A stretch of 64,000 bases of DNA from Pomphorhynchus laevis (taxonomy: Eukaryota; Acanthocephala; Palaeacanthocephala; Echinorhynchida; Pomphorhynchidae): assembly GCA_012934845.2 (NCBI GenBank), contig WNNJ02003675.1:61708-125707 (forward strand), in the 5' to 3' direction. The notes beneath the pieces are model-generated. The model saw only the letters and a list, made by a program, of their open reading frames with translations, was not told the DNA's origin and did not search any database. Numbering within the stretch: position 1 is the stretch's first letter; the number at the start of each line of letters is the position of its first letter. A program made the translations under genes and the position numbers. Positions 1 through 13,700 of the stretch are shown one piece after another.

Positions 1-591
1 TCTGTCGCTCGTGATTAGTTGAATTAGTAGCAGTGCATAGTAGAGTCCGGAGTGAATTGAGAACTTCCGGTAGCACAGACTCCCATGATCCGATGGGAAA
101 CTTAGCATCAATCGTGGCCAACTGTACTGCACACCAAATGGATCCATTCAAACGTTCACACTGTCCATTGCCTCTGAGATTGAATGCTGATGTATTGGTT
201 GTCGCAATATTTAATGTAGATGCAAACTGCTTGAATTCCCGCGACATAAGCGCACTTCCTTTGACAGGGAAACGCCCACGGAAAGCGTGAATATTCATCT
301 ATCACTGTCAGAACGTATTTATTCCCAGCAAAACTAGGTAATGGATCGTTGAAGTCAATTGACAATCGCTCAAACTGTTTGTAGACTTTATTAATGTTGC
401 TATCGGGGGCGGTAGAATCTCGGTTTTACTAGCGCGCAAACTTGGCAATTTTCACAAACCACCCGGACATCATGCAATATTTTATTGATACAAACTTGAA
501 TTATTGTTATCACTTTAACCAGTGTTGGCTGAAACCTGGAATGACGTCTTTTCGAAATAATGTGTTTTATCGATAGTATTTTATAAATCAT
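1..591 (-). mobile_element. Fossil Ty3/Gypsy-like integrase region
   Basis: The minus strand carries, in order, a zinc-binding-like stretch (CENCQVC, near 430-475), an integrase core start (SIDFNDPLPS, then VIDEYSRFPWAF, near 270-365) and a following core segment with GNGQCERLNG. This order and spacing are those of the integrase part of Ty3/Gypsy LTR retrotransposons. It is broken, with several breaks in this short piece. No LTR is visible in the window, and the element runs off the left edge. It looks old. Family level is inferred from motif resemblance only. Confidence 0.75.
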
Positions 592-1672
592 ATATCCAAT
601 TACCGATATAATTTACCGAAATAAACAATTTAACATTATTATGTAAAGTTGTATGCAATAAATTTCAGCGCATGTGTTTTTGTTTGATCCCTTTAATGTT
701 ATCTATTTTTTAAGCAAAACCGATAATTGATGTGCCAGTTGACGATTGATTATTATTCGTAATTTTGATGTCCACTTTTTGTATTAATACTAAATTCCCT
801 ATTTATTTCGATACAATTACATTTTTATCCTTGAAGTGAATTGATGCTCATCAGCACTGTAATTGAGCCAATATGCCTCGAATATTATTATTTCAACCCC
901 GAAATGACGAATTTTATGGAATTTTTTTAGAACAATTATTTTTTTTAAATAAAATAATGCTGATGTTATTTGTTATTTTAACTTTTATTGTAAATTAAAA
1001 ATTTAGAAATTTAATTTTCAAATTTATCAATTTTTTTCATGAATTAATAATTAATTTTTTTATTCAAAAATTTATTAATTTTAATAATTAACTTATTACT
1101 AATTTAATTTTTTAACTAAATTTAAAGTATTATTTATTGTATTTATTAATTCATTGTAAATTAAATTTAAAAAATTATTAATATTATTTAGTAATTTATT
1201 ACTAATTTTATTCTTGTAATTTAATTAAAAAATTATGTATTTATTAATAATTTAACTATTTAGATTAGATTAAAAATGTATTAATTTTCTATTAACTTAT
1301 TACTGATTTAATTTTCTAAAATTAAATTTTTAAAATTATCTATTAATCTATTAATTTATTGATAATTTAATTTTTAGATTAAATAAAAAATTATGCTATT
1401 TTTTCGACGCTTATTTGAGCTCGTTTCTGTTGTACTTTACATGTTAGATTTGCATTCGCTGTTTTTTCTATTAAACTCGATCATACGTCATTAATACGTA
1501 CGAATTTACAGTGAGTTTTAAAATGTAAGTTTTTTGTGTCATTGTGATATTATGTGTGCGTATAGCATATTCTATAAAATATACATGTAAAATATTTGTA
1601 CGCGTCTTCGAGCAATAAACTTAACAGTTAAAAAACCGTGTTTTTTTTTATAAAGGTATCTAACGAAACAGG
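592..1672. other. AT-rich upstream region of the LUC7-like gene
   Basis: There is no coding signal. From about 900 to 1395 the sequence is low-complexity A/T. Just before the first coding exon lie a TATA-like TATAAAAT (1573-1580) and a T-rich tract followed by AG (1641-1655). The latter could be a splice acceptor for an upstream 5'UTR exon or a trans-spliced leader. Both are weak signals in such AT-rich DNA. Confidence 0.35.
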
Positions 1673-1733
1673 ATGTCTGCGAAAGACCAGATGCGAGCGA
1701 TGCTGGATCAGCTAATGGGAAGCAGTGCTGATG
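1673..1733 (+). CDS. LUC7L: LUC7-like exon 1 (start codon)
   Basis: Encodes residues 1-20 plus the first base of codon 21: MSAKDQMRAM then LDQLMGSSAD. The donor is G|GTAAGT at 1734, a strong consensus. The N terminus matches the conserved start of LUC7 proteins, which fixes the start codon. Confidence 0.93.
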
Positions 1734-4700
1734 GTAAGTATTTAAGCAAGATACTTAATATAAAATTCCTGATAAAAAGCATCAAGTGTATCTTTTCGTT
1801 ACACGCATTATTTTCGATTTGTGGACTCAATATCCCTTAGCTGTAATTATATAAGCATTTGGAATATTATACTAGCAAGGCGATGAGATAAAAAATTAAC
1901 CTTAGATTACGATCGTTTCCTTTTAGGTTTTAAATATATGGAAATAATGCCGTGAACAATTATTTTTTCGTAAAACAATTATGTCGTAAATCAATTCCAT
2001 AATGCCGTAAAACAATTATATTTTCCAATAAGCTTTCACTAAGGCTTTCAATAAGATGAAAGCCTATAATTATTATTTACCGCACCAAATTGAAAGGATT
2101 CATCATTGTATTTATTTTTACCGTCAAATTACAATTATCAAGCATTAACATTTAAATTGTAATATAATAATCAAATTACAATTATCAAGCATTAACATTT
2201 AAATAATAATATAATAATTAAATTACAATTATCAAGCATTAACATTTAAATTATAATATAATAATGATCCGTTAACAATTAACTTGGATTAACTTGTATT
2301 GGATTGTGTTATCTAAATATGCATTTTGTGTTATATATAATTAATGTATATATTATATTTGTATATATTTAATGTTATTTTATGTATATTTTAATATTTA
2401 ATTAATGGTAAATAAATAATTTAATAATAAATGATTGTATATTAAATAATAATAAAATATTAATGTATGTTAGTTTTATAAAATTAATTTTAATGAATCT
2501 GATTAGCTAACTTATTTTATAAATTGAAAATAATGATAAATAATAATTAAATAATAAATAATTGTATAAGATTTTATATAATTTATATAAAGTTATAATT
2601 AAAAATAAAAATCATGAAATGAAAAATCAAATCATGAAAGTGCGTATTTAGGTATAAGTGAACATGTAGTTGGATATATAAAATATAAATGACGATGATC
2701 ATATATGTATACTTTAACAAAATTAATCAGAATATTCCGAATAGATCATAGATTTAGTTACTTTATTTCCTTTTGTATATCTTAATGATTTATAGATATC
2801 AACATAATACGAGATAATATGAACAAAATATGAACATAATATTATGTTCATATTATGAACATAATATCATCATAAAATGTGACATAATACTATGGCATAT
2901 CACAACATTTTATATATTAAATGATATTATAATATCACATATATTATGATAATAATATACGTGATATAATTATCATAATATTATAATATTAATAATATCA
3001 TAATATTAATAATATCATAATATCAAAATATTAATATATTAAGCAATCTTAAAATATTGCTTAATGCGTATGATTAAATTTTCGGAAAAGGCTCAATATT
3101 TTTGTTATTATATTATATAATAATATAAAAATTATTTAATTATTATATAATTAAATTATTATATAATTTTTCACACTCATTCTGTTAACATCATCAGGAG
3201 ATACAAGAAGTCAAATTTAAGGTTGTTTTTCTCTTCTTTTTCACACTGCGTCACTGCTATCATCAAACAGAAACGCACAACAAAAAAGTAACAAAATAAC
3301 ATAAATAAGTAACAATAAGTAACATTAAAGTTACTTATCACAATTGCATTTTAACGTAATGCAAATTTTTCGTAATTTCCTAACCATTTAAATCTGTAAT
3401 AGAACAGCAGCTTGGTAAATCCGAAAGTCGGAAGGTACTGGCTAATTATAGAATTGTCTCCATTGAGTATAACTAGGTAAGCCATGATCACGTCTCTTCT
3501 GTAAACAAAAACTATTAGTGAGTCATATAAATATTCAAAAGATTGAAACTGATTCCGTTCCAAAAATTTATTAATTTTTAATCGAAATTTTCAGATATAT
3601 TAATTATTACAGATTAAAAATATAATTGCATTGCAACGTAATGCAAATTACGTAAAATATTTTTATGTAATACAAATTACGTCAACCCCGGTACAAATTG
3701 TTACGTAATTTTAAAATTGTAATTAACACGAAACCCTATACTATCCGAATAATATCCGAAAAATTAAATGATAGATTTATTTGGTATAAAATATATTTTT
3801 GAAAGAATATTTTTACAATAAGGAAATTAATAATTCTTATTAGAATTCTGCACTCAAATTTATACAGTAATATATTTAATATTATATATTAATAATATTT
3901 AATACAAAAAAATTATACAGTAATATGTTTAATATGTAATATTTATCTTAGTAATACAAATATAATATTTGTAATAAATATAAAATTTAATTGTATAAAA
4001 ATAAATTTAATTTTTTAATAATTTAATTTATCATTAATTATATATTATAATACATTACATCTTATATTATATATTCGTATAAATGAACAATTAAAGGGAA
4101 AGAGAAAAGAAACTCAGTTAGCAAGAAAAAGCAAATCACGTTGTTGAGCATATTCGGTTCAGTCAATTATTTAGCCCGTCCAAAATAGTTGTCAATGGAG
4201 GATAAGGAGCAGCGTTAAATGAATCGCAACCTGCTATGAGGTGTGTTGTTGTTTGTTCAGAGTAGCCGCATTGACAATCATTGACATCGCAAAGGGTTCA
4301 TTGTAGATGCGCTTGTGTTCGGAATTACATGCATACAGGTGTTCGTGAAGATTTATTATTCATTTGGGGAGCTATCGTTAGCCTGAACGCTTTAAAGCAA
4401 TCAGATTCCTGCGTACAACACGAGTAGATTGATAACATGTACCACACATATTATAATGAATATTATGTATCGAAAAATACTATAATCAAAACAGTTCTTT
4501 TAATAAAATTCTAAATTTACAAAAAGTCTTTTAATTAAAAATCCTAAATTCAAAAAATAATTTTGAAAAAAATTTTGAATTTTTTTTAAATAAAAAAAAA
4601 TTAAAAAATTGAAATTATGCTATTCAACTAAAAATCTACTATTATATTAGATAACTGTGCTTGATAATTTAATTTGACGGCGATAGTAAATACTCTCTGG

Positions 4701-7700
4701 CTGCATAATTCGCGAATTCGATGTTAATTGTATATCTAACAAGCTTAGAACGACATTTTAAATTTCAAAGTTTTTTGATTCGTTAGTCGTTGTTTGTATT
4801 TTTACAGAATCTGGCATTATTTAAGGTTCACGGGCTTTGAACAGCCCTCCCAGCTTATATCGTTAGCAGATTTGCTCTGAATAAACAGATTCCGATTTGT
4901 CTGTAATCGAACAGATTTTCAAAAATTATTGGGTTGTGAGTGTCCACATAGTTTTAAAGATTTATATTTACATAATTCTATTTTTTAAATCACCGAGTTT
5001 TTAATATTGTTATTGCGAACTATTTTATCGTCTTTCATGCTAAAGATTTTCTAAATGTAAAATTGTGGAGTAAGATATGATTGAAAATCAGGACTTTGTA
5101 ATTTGTATGATTTTTATCTCAACGTATAGAAGTGATTCTTAGCTGCTCAGTGTTTATTGAAGTGATTCTTAGCTGCTGTCACGATTAGTGCATACTTTAT
5201 AATAGAACACTCGCTTTATCTTATTTTTAAGTATCTTGAATTTGCTGATTTACCAAATACATCTTCATTATTTCATGGCATTTATTGGTAATTTAAACTC
5301 AAATTATATCTAATATGCTGCATGAGAGTGGCCTTATATTTTGTAAAAATAATACATCATACCAACAAGTAGATATTAGTTTAGACCACATTTTGAGCTT
5401 AAAAATACATTTTAAATAAATTAGGACAATTTTAATAAATAATGCATTAATTTTAAGTATATTATAAACAATAGTCATTCATGAAATATATCAATACTTT
5501 ATATTATAGAAAGGTCCTTGAAGATATCTTAGTTGCATTTTGTTACTGTGGAAAAACTTTACTAAATTCAAAAGTCACAGAGGTTCTAACCAATTATACT
5601 GAAGTCTATTAAAATTAATTAAAGTATATTAAAATATACTTTAATTAACTTCAGAATTAAATAATTTATAACTTTGAATCAAATAATTTATAAATTTAAA
5701 TTAAATAATGCAATATTAAGAGGAGTTTTTCCTTATTAAATACAAGGGAATCTTTAACGTTCATTAGTTCGTGATCATCACTCAATCATTGAGGAACTTT
5801 CTCGACATACATAAGTGATACTTTTGCGTGCAATCTTTGATTCCTCTTTTATACATCTGGATGTAGCAAGTAATATTTACTGATAGTGTACTGGATATAA
5901 GACCGCATAAATTTTTTATTTTTTATAAACGCCAAATGCTCGAGATATCGGTTCTGATTTTTAAAAGTATATATTGCACACATTGTATAAATATCGTCTT
6001 TGTATTTTGCGTTGACGGCCCTTTAAGTTAGAATTATTGATGGTAGATATTGACTAGTCATTTGAGGTTGAAATGTACCGTGGAAATTGTGTTTACTTAA
6101 ATGTTTTTTTGCGTTTATGTAATTGTTATTTGCTTGTTTGTTATATGTCATCAATGGAATTTCAAATGGAAATACAGGAAGCTTATGTAAATTAAAAGGT
6201 TTAATTTTATATTAAATGTAATGTTCAAAACGCTAAATGTAAGCAATTACATAAATGTAAACAGTAAATTAGCCTTGGAAGTGTTTGCGAATGTTGTTAA
6301 ATATTATTCTCATGTTGCCAAATAATCAAACGTGATATAGCAACTTTGATGTAATAAAACAGAATACTGATATAATTAAATAATTAATTAATTTTTATTT
6401 ATTTTTAATTCAATTCATCTTTTTCATTTGATTACTCGTTATCCGTGAGGTGTACATCAATAAGACAATATTTAAGCAAAGTGGTATCTTTCGAAGACCT
6501 AATTATATTTTGTCTGTTAATTACTGTTTTAAAATGTGTTTGCTGCAAAATCTAACAAAATGTATTAATCAAGCAAAATATGTAAAGTTAAATTTACCAA
6601 CAAACGCATTCATGTATTTTTTTGATTTTGTAATATTTAAAAAATTCCCTAACAATACATGATCAAGAATAATAAGTAAATAAAGCAATAAATCAATATT
6701 TAAACTTATAAAATCATTACACATTTGAAGATTACTTAAGTAAAGCATAAAAGGTTTTATTGTAGACTTGAATTAATGTCTTTCTTCATATTAGTTAATG
6801 ATGGTTTTATAGACATGATATGAAAAAGGTTTTCTTTATTATTGCAAGCTTTCAGCACACAGTGTCTTTTTCAAACAAAAGTTTGTTTGCTTGAAAAGGA
6901 TACTGTGAAATGTTATCTAACTGTGTGAAAGGTTATCTATTAACTGTTTCAAGAGCCTCTAACACCAAAATAATGGTGTTTAAATCATCGACTGCAGTTC
7001 TTCAATTTTAAAAAATTGAAATCATTAAAGTTTCGTTAGATTGCATCGTTAGATCTCATGTTAATTACCATTTATATATAAATTATATCGTTGTTAAAAT
7101 GTAACTCAATAACATTATAATGCCATAGCTTATCTTGTCATATCAACTGAATCTACATTTGTATTTAAATTGTAATAATTTTATTACAATTTAAATACTT
7201 GTTTCCTTCGTATGTTCTAAAAATTACCAAATTACTTGAATTCAATTTACAAATTATAATCAAGCATTTATTTCCTAAAATGGTTTCAAATACGGCCGTG
7301 TACTAAATATTCTAGTATTTTTTTATAATTTTGTGACTAATCAACTGATTTTATCAAATTGAGTTTATTTATTCAATTTTATTTTAATTTTCATGATTTT
7401 AATTTTCAAAATGTTATAAAATTAAATAAATTTAAATTAATAAAATAAAATTAATAATAATAATTTTTAATTAAATTTAATAAATTTATTATATTTAATA
7501 ATTTTTTATTATAAACTTGCTGTAGACTTGAATTCATGTCTTTCTTCATATAATTTAATGATGGTTTTATAGACATGATATGAAAAAGGCTTTCTTTATT
7601 ATTGAAAGCTTTCAACACACAGTGTCCTTTTTTGACTTGAAAAGGATACTGTGTGTTGAAAGCTTTCAAGAATAAAGAAAAATATTTTTAATATCATGTC

Positions 7701-10700
7701 TATAAAACCATCATTAACTATAATATAATAGATTTGTATCGAACAAGACAAAATTATATGCTCCTAATCACCATACTTTTTTTATAATTGTCACATTTAG
7801 TATATATCATTTAATAAAGTGTTTGGACATTTTATCAATTTATATTTTGTAAATCGAATGTATGTTACGTCTAACGCATTTTTTGAAATGTTTGAGCGAT
7901 TGTTATATCTATAATATTTGCATTAATTTTGTTGAAATATCAGCGTACCTGGTTTAGCTTGTATTGTGGAACAAGCAAATGTCATTACAATTTGTAAGTT
8001 TAACAGACAAATATATCAATACAAATATGTCAGTACAAATCGACTGTGAACCGATTATACACACCTTACTGCTTCCAATTAAAATTGTTAAGAACTGTAA
8101 TTTGAGCATTTTATAAATAAGTGCTTAGCTACTATGAAACATAAGATGTAAATAGTTTTCAAGTGAAAACAGACCGTAATAGGTCATTCGAATTTAATTC
8201 TTGCTTTAGTTAAATGGCCAATCAAATTCGCTAATTATTTAAAGTGCAAAAGTGTTGTTTTGTTCCATATAAAATTATATTCGTTAAAGTTAAATAATAT
8301 GTAATTAAAAATCAGCATTACTTTCAAATTAATATACTTACAGTTTTGAAACTTCAATTATTTTGTTCAAAATTTAATTTTAACAATTTGTTTCACATGT
8401 TCTTAAAGATAAACTATTTTAAATAAAAAAATCGATAATTAGTTTAAATAATTAATTTTTTTTATCAATTATTAAAAATTAATTGATTTTTTAAATAATG
8501 CGTGTGTAAACAGGTAAGTCAGCGTAATGTAAATAATAAACGGCTAAACTATCTAAGATTTTATATGCTTATATTTACATAAAGTTAAAATTTAAAATGA
8601 AAATTAATTTTTATGAATTGATTAATAAATAATATACGAGGTATAAGTAATAAAAGTCATCGGGAGGAACTGCTGTGTTATCTATTTTCGGTTCATATTC
8701 CTCAGGAATAATTACTAAAAACTACTAAAATTACTTACGATTTAAAAATAACAATAATTTATACTTATATAAAGTTAAAATAAAAAAAATATTTTTTTAT
8801 TATTTTATTTAAATTTATATTTTTGTTATTTCATAAAGTTAAAATTTAAAATAAAAGTCAATTTTTATGAATTGACTAATAAATAACAGACGATGTATCA
8901 GAATTAAGATTATAGGTTATAAGGAGGAACTGGTATGTTATCAGATTTTATGAATTTTAATCTATGAATTACCTTATTGTTTGATTTTCTTATTTTAAAT
9001 ATTTATAAACTTATTTTAAAAAATATTTTGATTATTTAAATATTTTTGACTTTTTCCAAAAATAGATAAGTTTCGAAAGAAAGGCTATACATTTGACCAT
9101 CCACGAGTGTGTCGTTTATTTTTACTTGGATGCTGTCCTCACGAAATATTAGCTGCCACGGTACTGACTGTCGTGTAAATTTTTAAAATCTATTTTTAAT
9201 CTTTGCTGGAAAGAGAGTCGATCTTGGCGAATGTCAACTTATACATGACAATGCACTTAAGGCTGACTTCGAAGCTGCTCAAAAAATTCAAGATCACTAT
9301 TTTGATATAGAGGTATGACATGTAACAATGTCCTGTTACACATTTTATGTTCATATTAGGCTGTTGACACTTTAAGTCGATTTGTTGAGGATTGTGATCG
9401 GAGAACAGAATTTGCTAAGAAGAAACTAAAAGAAACGCAAGAGGAACTTGGCGAGGAAGCTGCCAGAAAGGTAATTTTGTCTTAACCGCTCAAAATTTCA
9501 ACCGTTAAAAATTTTTATCGATGATTTTTATTAATTTTCCTTAAATTTACCGATATTTTAAACAGTGTTTTTAGGTAATGACTATGAGTTTTTTTAATTT
9601 GATTTTCTTGATTTTAAGTAGATTTTTATTGTTTTAAATCAAAATGCAAACGATTATCATTAATTGATTGTTACTAAACTGATAAATGTTATTGAATAAT
9701 TTATTCCAAAAATGCAAGTTTTTTAAACATTTAATAGCCTTTTATTTTAATTAAATTATTAAAAATAAAATTATTAATTTAATTAATTATTAAATAATTA
9801 TAAATTATCAAATTATTTTATTATATCAATATCTTCGTAAATAGTTATTCATAATATTTTTGTAAGTTATACTTGTCTATACATTTAAAGCGGAATGTTT
9901 CATAGGATGTTTCAAATAAAAGTAATTTTTATATATTTTTTTAAATTAGAAAAGTATTTTTAAATGTTAAAATTAGAAATTTTAACATTTAAAAATGTTA
10001 AAATTCCAAATGCTAATTTATTAGAAATTATTTATTATTAAATAATTATTTATTATAATTTATTAAAAATTAGTTATTTAGCATATTTTTTTACAAAAAC
10101 GAAATATTATATCATTTATTAAAATGAGTAAAAATATTACAGTTTTACAAAAGCACCTGTGCGCCTCGGACATAAAACAAAAAAACCAATTCGCGTTTGA
10201 CTAATCAAATCAGCTAACTGAGTCTACGTATTTAATATAATTATAAAATAAACAAAACATAATAATGCTAAATCAAAATTTAATAATTAAATAAAATAAA
10301 TAATTGTTATAAGATTTTCCATAATTTAAATCAAGTTAAAAAAATGAAATTTAAAATAAAAGTTTATGAATTGACTGACAAATAACATACGATACATCAT
10401 AATAAGGATTAGAGGTCATCAGGAGGAACCGCTATGCTATTAGGTTTCGGCCCTTGTTCCTCTACCCAACATATCAGCGAGACCAAATACATGCTAATGA
10501 CGTATTTAATCTGATGAAATTTGATTATCAGTTAATGTATGATATTTTTTATTTCATAAACGTGGTATACATGAATGCTCATGCAAAAATATGTTCCAAA
10601 TTTAAATATTTCAAAAAACAAAGTACATTATTGACTATCAATAAAAAATTCACTTTATTTTTAATATTTTTTCATTTATATATTTATACTAATGAGGTAT

Positions 10701-13700
10701 TTTCTCTGATGAAATTCGTTTAGCTAATATCTTATTCTAATACAAAGTATATTATTTATTATCCATCCATAAAAATTTGCCACTTTAAGAGTTTAAATTT
10801 ATTCTTTATATTATTGTGTTGATTTATATATTTTACTATTTTCTGCTTGATGTTATTTTTATAGTAACATAGTTTAAAATATGTATCTATTAAATTATTT
10901 AAATGATTTTGAAGAAAACCAATATTGTTATATCTTGTTTATATCTTTTAAAGATAGATGTTTGACTATTTTCTGCTTGATGTTATTTTTATAGTAACAT
11001 AGTTTAAAATATGTATCTATTAAATTATTTAAATGATTTTGAAGAAAACCAATATTGTTATATCTTGTTTATATCTTTTAAAGATAGATGTTTGACTATT
11101 TTCTGCTTGATGTTATTTTTATAGTAACATAGTTTAAAATATGCATCTATTAAATTATTAACATGATTTTGAAGAAAGCCAATATCGTTACAAATTGTGT
11201 TTTATTTTGTGTATGTATATTTAACTATTTTCTGCTTGATTTTATTTTTACAATAATTTTAATTTATTCTTTATATTACTGTGTTGATTATATATTTTAC
11301 TATTTTCTGCTTAATGTTATTTTTATAGTTGTCAAGTTTAAAATATGTATCTATTGAATTATTTAAATGATTTTGAAGAAAACCAATTTCGTTACAAATA
11401 GCAGTTTATTTTTTTATTAAATTAATATCATCACTTTTTTATCATGATTTCACGTAGTTGTTGTATATCATTAGATGATATCAATTCTACTGTTTTTATA
11501 TTTAATAAAAAATCAATTATACTGTTTGTTTATTTAATTTTAAAATATCAAAAATTAGAGATATTACAATAAGTCAAAAAATTTAGATGAATACCATAAA
11601 TAAACTATGCGAGGAAATCGGTATTACCTTAGCTTCTGCAGAAAAACACGGTGCCGCAGGGGAGGTTGAGACCAGCATGAAATGTATGGAACATGTTGAT
11701 TTGTTACGAAAGAAGAAGCTAGATCTTGAGTGTGATTTTCGCACTTCAATGCCCGCCTCTGCTTATCAGCAACAAAAACTTCGCGTATGTGAAGTCTGTT
11801 CAGCGTATCTCGGAATTCATGACAATGATCGACGACTTGCTGACCACTTCGGCGGGAAGTTGCATATTGGATTTATTAAAATACGTGAAAAGCTGGAAGA
11901 TTTAAATACATCAGTTAACGAGCGTAAAGTTAAGCGCGAACTAGACAAAGGCTACCAAAAAATGATTTCCGACAGTCAACAGCGATGGAAATTGTAAGTT
12001 CCGTATTTTTATGTTTAATTATGCATACTTAAATATAAAATGTAAATTTTATGTTTAATGTCTAAGCCTCTTATTAAGTTACTAAGCCTCTTATTTCTTA
12101 AATAAATGCAATTAAACAAATTCTTTTTAAAAATTTAATTTAATGGCGTTTTTGAGGCTGTGTAGAAGCTCTGTAATGTTTAAAAACCCCTTAGAAAGCG
12201 ACTAACCAATCTTTCGATTTTGTTATAGTTTTGAATTAAACCCCTTTTAGCGGCATTGTTTGTTCTGCCTCTGAAAATGCCATATTGCGACCAAATTGCT
12301 CTGTTGAACAAATGTCTGATGTTTGTTATCTAATTAGAAAAAACGAAGGAGAAAAACGCATCACTTGCCTCGCAATGTACACCTCTCTCTGTTGAATGTA
12401 ATTCCAACACTCATCGATGTAATCTACGGGTATTAAAGCTAAATCAGTAACCAATTCAACTGATTTTCTAAAGTTGACGTCCTCGTCATATTTTACTGTT
12501 AAACCAAGTTGTGAAATTTTGAGTTCGGTCTACTGGGAATTTTTGAATTCGGTCTACTGAGAATTCGGTCTACTGAGACGCCACGGAAGAAAACGTTATT
12601 ATAGTCTAATAATAACTTAATCGATTGTTCGATTAAAATCAGAAAACGTTCGATTAAGATTAATGTAAAATTTTTATTTTATGATTTGTCAAACTAAAGC
12701 AAATTATAGAATGCAATAAAGATGTCGAATAGTAACAAATATTGAATGAATTACAAAATCCTCTATTAATACAAAATTAAAATTGGACTTTAATTTTTGT
12801 TAATAAAATTTTTTTCTAATACAAATTTTAAGTGCATTCTGTATTTTGTAATGTTTTTGAATGTTAACTTAAATTTTTCATTTGGATGTTAACCTATTAA
12901 ATATTAAGTTAAATGATTAAACGAGTGAATTCTTTTACATCTTAAATTAATTTTCTAAATATAAAATGTCGACTTTAATGCTTTGTAAGTATTTCGAATA
13001 GCCATGTTTATATTTCGTATTAGTCGAACCGGGGAAGGATACGATAACCATCGAATAAATTCAGCTAGCATTAGGAAGCGTCGAGACTCAAGACGAATAA
13101 GAATTGAGTCAGAAGATGAAATTAATTCAATCGAGCTAGAAGCAGAGGAGAGACGTAAACGAAGCATATCGAGACATCGAAAGAGTGAACGTAGTAGACG
13201 CAGAAGTCGATCTTACAATAGATCAAACTCAAGGTAATGGTTTACGCTTTGCAATTAATAACACTTAATTTTGATAACATATGTGTTAATAAACAAATAT
13301 TAATTTTAGGCGTAGATGACGTAACTATAAATCCGACTCAAATCGACTTTCAAAAACAACTTCAATTTATAATGTGAATTTTATTTAACTAGAGTACAAT
13401 ATATTACACCTTAGCTGTGAGTTATATTTATTGGTGAAAGCCAGTATTTAATATTTGAAACTTAGATTCGTATACTAATGTGCCCGATTTATCCGTAAAC
13501 TTTGTAAGTGCTAAAATTAGACGCCGATTTATATAGGGCTTGTTACCAACTTATCACATGTTAGTCACTGCTTGAAAAAAAATGAACATAAATCTATTTT
13601 TAATTTAGGCTTGTTAAAATTCTATTCGATATGGATGAATTTTGATGCATAAGTATGAATTAATTATATTTTAGACAATAAAATCCGGATATAAACATGA

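Noticed and set aside
7451-7669. 72-aa minus-strand frame
   Set aside because: It is made by reading through the palindromic fold-back element, whose arms encode the repeated KAFN.
10454-10723. 89-aa plus-strand frame
   Set aside because: It runs antisense through a Penelope-like fragment and has low-complexity Phe/Tyr/Ile composition.
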